A stretch of DNA of 33,189 nucleotides from Rhodobiaceae bacterium. GTDB lineage: Bacteria > Pseudomonadota > Alphaproteobacteria > MED-G09. The position numbers and the translations under genes are program-made. Position 1 is the stretch's first letter, and every line of letters begins with the position of its first letter. Location: NCBI GenBank assembly GCA_002731945.1, contig PCCF01000014.1:1-33189 (forward strand), read 5' to 3'. The notes beneath the pieces are model-generated. The model had not been told where the DNA came from. It made no database searches and saw nothing but the letters and a program-made list of their open reading frames with translations. This document shows positions 8,324 to 14,534 of this stretch, piece after piece.

Positions 8324-9088
8324 ATGAATTTATTTGATCTTACAGGGAAAAAAGCTCTTGTAACTGGTTCAACCAAAGGTATTGGCGAAGCGATAGTTAA
8401 ACAATTCGCAAATCATGGAGCTAAAGTTGTTGTTTCAAGCAGAAAGGAGGATATGTGCGAAAAGATAAGAGATGAAATAAATTCAGAAAATCCAGAAAGT
8501 GCAATATCAATTCCTTGTAATATTAATTACAAAGAAGAACTAGAAAAACTTGTAAATGAAACAAATGAAAAGTTAGGGGGGATAGATATCTTAGTCTGTA
8601 ATGCTGCTATAAATCCTTTTTTCGGTTCTTCCATGGATATACCTGATGATGCTTTTGATAAAATATTAAGTTCGAATATTAAGTCTAATCATTGGTTATC
8701 GAATCTTGTATTACCTCAAATGATTGAAAGAAAAGATGGCGTAATAATCATTATTTCTTCCATTGGTGGATTAAGAGGCTCAGAAATGCTCGGAGCGTAT
8801 GGTATTTCTAAAGCTGCAGACATGCAATTGGCAAGGAATCTTGCTATGGAACACGGCCCAAACAATATTCGAGCTAATTGTATTTCTCCTGGCCTAGTAA
8901 AGACTTACTTTGCTAAAGCCTTATGGGATAATCCAGAAATATTAGAAAAAACCACCTCTAATGCGCCGTTAAGACGAATAGGAATGCCAGATGAAATTGC
9001 AGGAGCAGCGGTTTTTCTGGCTAGCAAAGCTGGTGCTTTTACGACAGGTCAAAATATTGTCATAGATGGTGGAGTAACAGCGTCATAA
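8324..9088 (+). CDS. SDR-family oxidoreductase (FabG/DHRS4-like)
   Basis: NAD(P)-dependent short-chain dehydrogenase of 254 residues, the classical length. The cofactor motif is T-G-S-T-K-G-I-G (14-21), followed by a strand ending in S-S-R40-K, which favours NADP. Other motifs are N-A-A, I-S-S (Ser145/146), the active-site Y159-G-I-S-K163, and a C-terminal G-Q-N-I-V-I-D-G-G. Overall it looks like DHRS4/FabG-type ketone reductases, but the substrate cannot be read. The start is supported by AGGAGAG 6-7 bases upstream. It is the first of a plus-strand group with a diiron protein and a hydroxyacid dehydrogenase. Confidence 0.9.
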   Translation: MNLFDLTGKKALVTGSTKGIGEAIVKQFANHGAKVVVSSRKEDMCEKIRDEINSENPESAISIPCNINYKEELEKLVNETNEKLGGIDILVCNAAINPFFGSSMDIPDDAFDKILSSNIKSNHWLSNLVLPQMIERKDGVIIIISSIGGLRGSEMLGAYGISKAADMQLARNLAMEHGPNNIRANCISPGLVKTYFAKALWDNPEILEKTTSNAPLRRIGMPDEIAGAAVFLASKAGAFTTGQNIVIDGGVTAS

Positions 9089-9112
9089 AATTGCCTAATT
9101 TTTTTTTTATGG

Positions 9113-9126
9113 TGACGTTTACGTCA
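9113..9126. promoter_or_regulatory. TGACGT-TT-ACGTCA palindrome, candidate operator
   Basis: A perfect inverted repeat with 6-base arms and a 2-base centre lies in the 78-base gap between the SDR gene and the TTG-started diiron gene, about 40 bases before the latter's Shine-Dalgarno. The arms are too short for a terminator and no T-run follows closely enough. ACGT-centred palindromes of this shape are bound by several dimeric regulators, including MerR-type regulators of acyl-CoA catabolism. No regulator gene is visible in the window. Confidence 0.4.
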
Positions 9127-9155
9127 TTTTTTATGATATTTAATTCAAAAGATAA

Positions 9156-9161
9156 CGGAGG
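9156..9161 (+). promoter_or_regulatory. Strong Shine-Dalgarno for a TTG start
   Basis: CGGAGG lies 5 bases before the TTG at 9167 and decides the start of the diiron protein. The first in-frame ATG is more than 20 codons further in and has no such site. Confidence 0.75.
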
Positions 9162-9166
9162 CTATT

Positions 9167-10291
9167 TTGAAAGATAACATTACAACTGATCCAGTATATG
9201 ATGCTGTCGATCCAAAAGACTTTAGAGCTATGATGGATGTAGACAGATATGGAAGTCGTTCTGATTCTTTTGATAAAATAATTTCTGCAACACATACTCA
9301 TTTTTGGGATCCTTTGGACAAAAAATACATTGATTTCTCATTACCTTTTGATTTAGAAAATGAATATTTGACGGATCCAGAAATGTATCCTGAGCTAAAA
9401 TCTCCTATTGGCGAAAAACTTAATGAAAAAGATAAAATCCGACTGGTTAATCTTGATGTTTATTGGTCTCTTTCTACTATATTGCATGGAGAGCAAGGAG
9501 CATTAAATTTATCTTCAAGTCTGTGTCATATTTTTATAGATCCCGGAGCACAAGAATATGTAGCAAATCAAACGAGAGAGGAAGCACGTCATGTAAGTGC
9601 CTTTTCACAATACATCAAAAAAAGATGGGGTAAACCCATGCAAGTTGGAGATACTTTAGGAAACCTCCTTGATGATCTTGTCCAGACTCCCGTCGTCTGG
9701 AAAAAAATAGTTGGAATGCAAATGCTTGTTGAAGGTCTTGCAATGGGTGCATTCTCTTCCTTTTACAAATTTAGCAATGATCCTTTGTTGATAAAATTAA
9801 TGCAGTTGGTCATGACTGATGAGGCCTTTCATCATAAATTTGGTAAGATTTGGGCAGATAAAACGATTCCAAAATTAAATAAGGAAGAAAGAGATTCGAT
9901 TGAGGATTGGGCTTGGGAAGTTTTTCATGTTCTTCTCTTTAATTTAGTAAGCCCGGATCAGAAAAAACATATCTATGCAGAGGTTGGGATTGACTGGCAA
10001 TGGGCACAGTCGATAATGATGGAAGCTGCAACAGATGAAAATCTAAGAGAAGAAATGTTAGAAGCAACAAACATTTTCAGAGTTCTTGTAAAAACCCTTT
10101 TAAAAGCAGGTATTATAACTGAAAGAACCGCAGGAAATTACGCAGCCTTCGTCGATATTCAAGAGCTTTACAAAGAAGGTGACTGGATGGTTGGTGATGA
10201 CATTGCAGAAGAGGGAATCAAACAATTAATTCGTATTAATGGTGGCTCAGATAAATTCTTAGGTCTTGATAGTTTAGTGGCCGCTGAATAG
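9167..10291 (+). CDS. Ferritin-like non-haem diiron oxygenase-type protein
   Basis: A 374-residue helical protein with a complete ferritin-like diiron ligand set in the right order: E109 (H-G-E-Q), E139-x-x-H142 (R-E-E-A-R-H), E189 (L-V-E-G-L) and E219-x-x-H222 (T-D-E-A-F-H-H). This four-Glu, two-His pattern is shared by ribonucleotide reductase R2, acyl-ACP desaturase, AurF-type N-oxygenases and R2-like oxidases, so oxygen activation is likely. The substrate is unknown, and I see no sign that it is the true R2 subunit. Starts at TTG behind CGGAGG. It is followed 14 bases later by a D-2-hydroxyacid dehydrogenase gene and preceded by an SDR gene, which suggests a small oxidative pathway. Confidence 0.75.
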   Translation: MKDNITTDPVYDAVDPKDFRAMMDVDRYGSRSDSFDKIISATHTHFWDPLDKKYIDFSLPFDLENEYLTDPEMYPELKSPIGEKLNEKDKIRLVNLDVYWSLSTILHGEQGALNLSSSLCHIFIDPGAQEYVANQTREEARHVSAFSQYIKKRWGKPMQVGDTLGNLLDDLVQTPVVWKKIVGMQMLVEGLAMGAFSSFYKFSNDPLLIKLMQLVMTDEAFHHKFGKIWADKTIPKLNKEERDSIEDWAWEVFHVLLFNLVSPDQKKHIYAEVGIDWQWAQSIMMEAATDENLREEMLEATNIFRVLVKTLLKAGIITERTAGNYAAFVDIQELYKEGDWMVGDDIAEEGIKQLIRINGGSDKFLGLDSLVAAE

Positions 10292-10305
10292 ATAGTATTT
10301 ATATT

Positions 10306-11328
10306 ATGAAACTTCTTCTTCTTGGCGAAAAATGTAATCCTTTACTTCCTGGACTAAAAAAGGGCTTGGAAGAATCTTGGAACATAAGCAAATGGCAACC
10401 TTCAGAAGGTCCAGCAAAACTTTCGGAACTCATTAAAAACGCTGACGTTATAATACTAGCAGGAGATGCTTTGATGTATGGTAACGTTTTTAGTCACTTA
10501 CATGAAGCAAAAAATCTTCAACTTATCCAAGTACCTTTTGCTGGTACAGAATGGATTGATAAAAACTTAATACCATCAGGAATAATGATAGCAAATTGTG
10601 CAGGACATGAAATTCCGATTTCTGAATATATTATAAGCACTGTTATTGCTCTTACTTTAGACCTATTAAGAACTGAAACAGGTTTTCGAAATGGTTCATG
10701 GGAAAGAACAGGGACATTGTCAGATCCTGACACCATGCATGGTGAAGTTTTTGGGAAAACCCTAGGTATAATTGGTTACGGCCTAATAGGAATAGAAACA
10801 GCCAAAAGAGCAAAATCTCTTGGAATGAAGGTCTACGGTATAAACAGGAAAGCTAAAGCGGATATACCTAAATTCTTAGATTGGCACGGTTCCATAGACG
10901 AATTAGATAAATTACTAAAAGAAAGTGATTATATTGTTCTGGCCTGTGATTTAAATGAAAGCTCACAAAACCTGATAAATAAAGATACACTGAAAAAAAT
11001 GAAAAAAACATCTTATCTAATTAATGTTTCCAGAGGAAACGTCTGCAATGAAGAAGATCTTTATAACCATTTAAAAGAGAGTAAAATAGCTGGTGCAGCT
11101 ATAGATACTTGGTGGGTTTATCCTTATACAAATAAGGATATTAAAAACCCAAGACCCTCAAAATTTCCTTTCCAAGATCTTAAAAACATTATAATGACAC
11201 CGCATAATTCTGCGCATACAATGGAATCAGATGAAAGAAGAGCTATATCTATAGTTAATAATTTGAAGGATTTCGAAAACGGTATTGAACCCCCTGGTTT
11301 CGTTTTCTATGGAAATGCAGGAAAATAG
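10306..11328 (+). CDS. D-isomer-specific 2-hydroxyacid dehydrogenase
   Basis: NAD-dependent dehydrogenase of 340 residues. The nucleotide-binding motif is G157-Y-G-L-I-G162 in G-K-T-L-G-I-I-G-Y-G. The family's third signature appears around 238-268 (L-I-N-V-S-R243-G ... A-A-I-D), with the catalytic Arg. The catalytic His is at T-P-H300-N-S. The usual Glu of the Arg-Glu-His triad is not obvious: after A-I-D the sequence is T-W-W-V-Y-P-Y rather than V-F-x-x-E-P, so the relay may differ. An oxidase or reductase role on a 2-hydroxy or 2-keto acid is expected but the substrate is unknown. It lies 14 bases after the diiron gene. Confidence 0.88.
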   Translation: MKLLLLGEKCNPLLPGLKKGLEESWNISKWQPSEGPAKLSELIKNADVIILAGDALMYGNVFSHLHEAKNLQLIQVPFAGTEWIDKNLIPSGIMIANCAGHEIPISEYIISTVIALTLDLLRTETGFRNGSWERTGTLSDPDTMHGEVFGKTLGIIGYGLIGIETAKRAKSLGMKVYGINRKAKADIPKFLDWHGSIDELDKLLKESDYIVLACDLNESSQNLINKDTLKKMKKTSYLINVSRGNVCNEEDLYNHLKESKIAGAAIDTWWVYPYTNKDIKNPRPSKFPFQDLKNIIMTPHNSAHTMESDERRAISIVNNLKDFENGIEPPGFVFYGNAGK

Positions 11329-11346
11329 TTTAAGAATGAGATTAAA

Positions 11347-11565
11347 ATGAGTAAAGAAGACAAAAAAACAGATAGAATTACCGTCCTTGCCAAAGAATTT
11401 ACCCCTGCTGCAATGGAGTTTCATAAAAAAAATATGAGCGCTAGGGGCTATCGAATGGAAGGGACAATAGTTCCAAGGAGATTTCAGATTATTGAGGATG
11501 TTGACGGTGCAAAAGATCTATTCGATGGAGAAGAGTATTATGCTGTTACATTCGTAAAAGAATAG
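11347..11565 (+). CDS. Small conserved-looking hypothetical protein, 72 aa
   Basis: I do not recognise this protein. It is short, charged and soluble, with no signal peptide or membrane span: a Lys/Asp-rich start, a central G-Y-R-M-E-G-T-I strand, and a terminal Y-Y-A-V-T-F-V-K strand. The pattern suggests a small alpha-beta domain vaguely like DUF4177, which I cannot confirm. It starts at an ATG 18 bases after the hydroxyacid dehydrogenase on the same strand, so it is probably the last gene of that group. Its stop is 6 bases from the convergent phosphatase gene. Coding is supported by position, codon use like its neighbours, and filling the gap exactly. Confidence 0.6.
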   Translation: MSKEDKKTDRITVLAKEFTPAAMEFHKKNMSARGYRMEGTIVPRRFQIIEDVDGAKDLFDGEEYYAVTFVKE

Positions 11566-11571
11566 CAACGT

Positions 11572-12315
11572 CTACTCCAAATATCTATCTTTGATCAAAG
11601 TAATAGTATCACTACCAATTTCCAATTCTTTCAAAACGTATTGTTCAACATTTTCATGTCTTCCTTCAATCTCATTGAAGGCCGCATCAATATAATCGGT
11701 TCTCGCTTCTAGTAGAGGTCGAATAACATCAGATGTTATTTCTCTCCAGTCGTTAATCTTCGGTCCCTTGTAAAAAACATTGGTTAACAAATAATCCTCA
11801 ATAATCAATTCTTTACTTACTCCCAAAATACTTAAAAAGAGCAACGCTCCAAATCCGGTTCTATCCTTACCTGCAAAACAATGAAAGACTATTGGAATAT
11901 CTTTGTATGCAAGAGTATTTAAGAAAGATTTATAGCGTTCTTTGTGTTGATTTACGTAGAGAACATAGTGCTCTTGCAACGCAATCGCTAATTCTTGGCT
12001 CGTAACGTTCTCTTTTTCGGCTAACCTTTGTAGGTCTTGATTTCCTAAAGTTTTAATGGGAATACGATGCAAGTATGGTTCAGAGTCCTCATCAAACACA
12101 GAAGGGAAAATCTCAACCTCCTCATCGCTTCGAAAATCACACACAGTTTTAATCCCTAATGCTTTTACTTTTTCTAAATCTTCGTTGGTAAGGTGTGAAA
12201 GGTGATCTGATCTAAATATGTAACCCTTTTTAACAATCTTACCATTACTTGTAAGATAACCACCTAAATCTCTAAAATTACTTGCTCCATCAAGTACTAT
12301 ATATTTATCATTCAT
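11572..12315 (-). CDS. Tyrosine-protein phosphatase-like protein (PF13350 type)
   Basis: Cysteine-based phosphatase of 247 residues. The N-terminal N-F-R-D-L-G-G signature is typical of the bacterial Tyr/Ser phosphatase family that includes MptpB. The P-loop is H-C146-F-A-G-K-D-R152-T-G, an intact C-x5-R. A C-D-F-R-S-D-E-E-V motif precedes it. I place the start at the ATG at 12313-12315, behind AGGGAAAA. A longer frame to 12363 exists but its extra 16 codons run through the tRNA-Met gene and give the classic 'GVQIPPP' tRNA-derived artefact. The start codon is only 15 bases from the tRNA 3' CCA on the same strand, so the gene may be co-transcribed with the tRNA. The substrate may be protein phosphotyrosine or phosphoinositide. 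Confidence 0.88.
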   Translation of the reverse strand: MNDKYIVLDGASNFRDLGGYLTSNGKIVKKGYIFRSDHLSHLTNEDLEKVKALGIKTVCDFRSDEEVEIFPSVFDEDSEPYLHRIPIKTLGNQDLQRLAEKENVTSQELAIALQEHYVLYVNQHKERYKSFLNTLAYKDIPIVFHCFAGKDRTGFGALLFLSILGVSKELIIEDYLLTNVFYKGPKINDWREITSDVIRPLLEARTDYIDAAFNEIEGRHENVEQYVLKELEIGSDTITLIKDRYLE

Positions 12316-12330
12316 TCTATTTTTCCCTGA

Positions 12331-12407
12331 TGGTAGCGGGGGAGGGATTTGAACCCCCGACACGCGGATTATGATTCCGCCGCTCTAACCAACTGAGCTA
12401 CCCCGCC
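12331..12407 (-). tRNA. tRNA-Met (anticodon CAT)
   Basis: A 77-base cloverleaf on the minus strand with encoded CCA (12331-12333). The acceptor stem GGCGGGG pairs with CCCCGCT through one terminal G-U. The D-arm is GCTC/GAGC with loop AGTTGGTTA. The anticodon stem is GCGGA/TCCGC with loop ATCATAA, giving CAT. The T-arm holds TTCAAAT. The body resembles alphaproteobacterial elongator tRNA-Met. Initiator tRNA is excluded by the first base pair and D-arm. A lysidine-type tRNA-Ile2 is less likely but is not excluded by anticodon alone. Confidence 0.95.
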
Positions 12408-12421
12408 ATCGCTCTATCTTC

Positions 12422-12450
12422 CTTTAATCCTTAGGGGTCATAAATGTCAA
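12422..12450 (-). promoter_or_regulatory. Candidate promoter for tRNA-Met
   Basis: On the minus strand a perfect TTGACA (-35, at 12445-12450) is followed after 17 bases by TTAAAG (weak -10, 12422-12427), placing the start site just before the mature tRNA 5' end at 12407. It sits in the 50 bases between the mnmA stop and the tRNA, so the tRNA and the phosphatase after it can be transcribed without mnmA. Confidence 0.5.
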
Positions 12451-12457
12451 CATAACA

Positions 12458-13582
12458 TTAAGAAGTTATCCATCCTCCTCCAAGAACACGAGTTGAATTC
12501 TTAAAATCATAAAAAACACATGCTTGCCCTGGTGAGACTCCTTCTACATGATCATCAAAATTAACATGTACTTTGCCATACTCAAAACAGAGTCTTGCTG
12601 GCTCCGGTTCTTGTGTCGAACGTATCTTCGCTTTAATCTTTATTTCTTTAATTGAATTATTTCCTAATTTTTCATCCCCAATCCAGTTCATATCTCGTAT
12701 CTTGATGTTTCTTTTCTTTAGATCTTCTTTAGACCCAACCACTACATTTTGATTTTCTGCATCAATCTTCACTACATATAGGGGATCACATGAAGAGATA
12801 CCTAATCCCTTCCTCTGCCCTATGGTAAAATTAACTATACCTTCATGATTACCTAGAACATTTCCAATGGTATCTAATAATAACCCTGGTTTTAGGTTAT
12901 CCGGATTAATCTTTTTAAGAACCTCAGAATATTTCCCATTTGGTACAAAACAAATGTCTTGGCTATCCGGTTTATCCGAAACTGTAAGACCAATTTCTCT
13001 TGCAATCTCTCTTATTTCATCTTTTTTAAAAGACCCAAGAGGGAAACGTAAAAAATCAAGTTGTTCTTTGGTAGTTTTGAATAAAAAATAACTTTGATCT
13101 TTTTCAATATCTTTTGCCCTAAACATTTGTCTTCCATTCTTACCTTCATTGGTGAGAATATAATGACCTGTAACTAAGGCATCGGCCCCTAGGTCTTTAG
13201 CTGTTTTGTATAGGTCATCAAATTTCACTTTTTCATTACACAATACACAAGGAATAGGAGTTTCACCAATCCGATACGAATTAGCAAAATCATCTATAAC
13301 CTTTCTTTTAAATAAGTCTTGATAATCAAGAACATAGTGTGGGATGCCAAGATCAGAAGCTACCTCTCTGGCATCGTATATATCTTGACCAGAACAACAA
13401 CTTCCTTTTTTATTAACCGCAGCGCCGTGATTATATAATTGAAGCGTTATTCCAATAACGGAATAACCTGAAGCTTTGACTAAAGCAGCCGAGGTAGATG
13501 AGTCCACTCCTCCAGACATTGCAACCACTACCTTAGACTTTTCAGGTCCTTTAGGTAAATCAAGATTAATTTTAGGTATCAT
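12458..13582 (-). CDS. mnmA: tRNA-specific 2-thiouridylase
   Basis: Thiolates U34 of tRNA-Lys, -Glu and -Gln using sulfur relayed from a sulfur carrier. The ATP-pyrophosphatase P-loop is S-G-G-V-D-S (23-28). The alphaproteobacterial-type insert L-Y-N-H-G-A-A-V-N-K-K-G-S-C-C follows. The catalytic Cys lies in P-C112-V-L-C115-N-E-K-V-K-F, and the second Cys in D-S-Q-D-I-C-F-V-P. I choose the ATG at 13580-13582 (374 residues), preceded by AGGA and starting where homologues do. A longer frame to 13654 adds 24 unrelated Phe/Lys-rich codons that run into the divergent promoter region. It is followed by tRNA-Met on the same strand. Confidence 0.95.
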   Translation of the reverse strand: MIPKINLDLPKGPEKSKVVVAMSGGVDSSTSAALVKASGYSVIGITLQLYNHGAAVNKKGSCCSGQDIYDAREVASDLGIPHYVLDYQDLFKRKVIDDFANSYRIGETPIPCVLCNEKVKFDDLYKTAKDLGADALVTGHYILTNEGKNGRQMFRAKDIEKDQSYFLFKTTKEQLDFLRFPLGSFKKDEIREIAREIGLTVSDKPDSQDICFVPNGKYSEVLKKINPDNLKPGLLLDTIGNVLGNHEGIVNFTIGQRKGLGISSCDPLYVVKIDAENQNVVVGSKEDLKKRNIKIRDMNWIGDEKLGNNSIKEIKIKAKIRSTQEPEPARLCFEYGKVHVNFDDHVEGVSPGQACVFYDFKNSTRVLGGGWITS

Positions 13583-13701
13583 TCCATTCCTATTATTTTT
13601 TTCCTTATAGAACAATATAGTCTTATCTTTCAATCGATATATGAAAAAGAACAAAAGTTTATTTTATGTTAAACCGCCTTTAAAATTGATACTATCTTTT
13701 T

Positions 13702-14493
13702 ATGTCTGAAAAAACTCCAATTATTAAGGGCCTTGTTTCCCTTGCACACAAAGCTGGAAAGGAAGTTATGAACATATATGAAGGAGAAATTCAAACTCAA
13801 CTTAAAGAAGATAGGTCTCCCTTAACCCAGGCTGACATCAAGGCCGATAATATAATATTGGCGGGCCTTTGCGAGGATTACCCAAAAATTCCTACCATAT
13901 CTGAAGAGTCTTATAAAATAGGAAAAATTCCTAATCTTGAAGATTCTTTTTTCTTGGTTGATCCAATAGATGGAACCAATGAATTCATAAATAAAAACGA
14001 TGAATTCACAATAAATATTGCCTTCATAAAAAATAAAATACCCAAAGCAGGAGTGATTTATGCTCCCGCAAAGAAGAAGATGTATTATTCAGGTTTAGAA
14101 AATAAAGCTTATGAAATTGAATGTAGTCATGACGTTGAAGAAGTTCCATTCCAAAATAAAAGGCAAATATCTGTTAGTCCCGTATCTAAAAACCCTTTAA
14201 CAGTTACCATAAGCCGGTCACATAATAATGAAAAGACAGACGAATTTCTAAAAAATTATAATATTAAAAATACTATTATAACGGGATCCTCCATCAAATT
14301 TTGTCTCATTGCTTCTGGTTTAGCGGAGTTATATCCACGTTTGGGTCCAACACGTGAATGGGACGTTGCAGCAGGTCACGCTATACTCAAGGCTGCTGGT
14401 GGAAATGTTAGAATGATGGATAAATCCGAACTTCAATATGGAAAAGAAGAAGAAGATTTTTTAAACCCAGATTTTATTGCAACAAATTTTTAA
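13702..14493 (+). CDS. cysQ: 3'(2'),5'-bisphosphate nucleotidase
   Basis: Mg-dependent, Li-sensitive-type phosphatase that removes the 3'-phosphate from PAP/PAPS, linked to sulfate assimilation. It has 263 residues. The metal site is E68-E-S plus D87-P-I-D90-G-T-N-E-F, and the C-terminal signature is W-D-V-A-A-G-H-A-I-L-K-A-A-G-G. Inositol-monophosphatase relatives share these motifs, but the spacing and the N-E-F after D-G-T fit CysQ. No Shine-Dalgarno precedes the ATG, while TACTAT at 13690-13695 would start a transcript right at the ATG, so a leaderless mRNA is possible. Confidence 0.9.
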   Translation: MSEKTPIIKGLVSLAHKAGKEVMNIYEGEIQTQLKEDRSPLTQADIKADNIILAGLCEDYPKIPTISEESYKIGKIPNLEDSFFLVDPIDGTNEFINKNDEFTINIAFIKNKIPKAGVIYAPAKKKMYYSGLENKAYEIECSHDVEEVPFQNKRQISVSPVSKNPLTVTISRSHNNEKTDEFLKNYNIKNTIITGSSIKFCLIASGLAELYPRLGPTREWDVAAGHAILKAAGGNVRMMDKSELQYGKEEEDFLNPDFIATNF

Positions 14494-14534
14494 GTCATAT
14501 AGTATTTTTAGGCTGGTTACATGGGAGAATTGAA

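Noticed and set aside
9089-9112. T-run after the SDR gene as a terminator
   Set aside because: The T-stretch at about 9100-9109 has no stable hairpin before it.
12316-12363. N-terminal extension of the phosphatase starting at 12363
   Set aside because: The extra 16 codons read through the tRNA-Met gene and give the usual 'GVQIPPP' artefact. The ATG at 12315 has a ribosome site and fits the family.
13583-13654. 24-codon extension of mnmA
   Set aside because: Phe/Lys-rich and unlike MnmA. It lies in the divergent promoter region, and the ATG at 13582 has AGGA and the right length.
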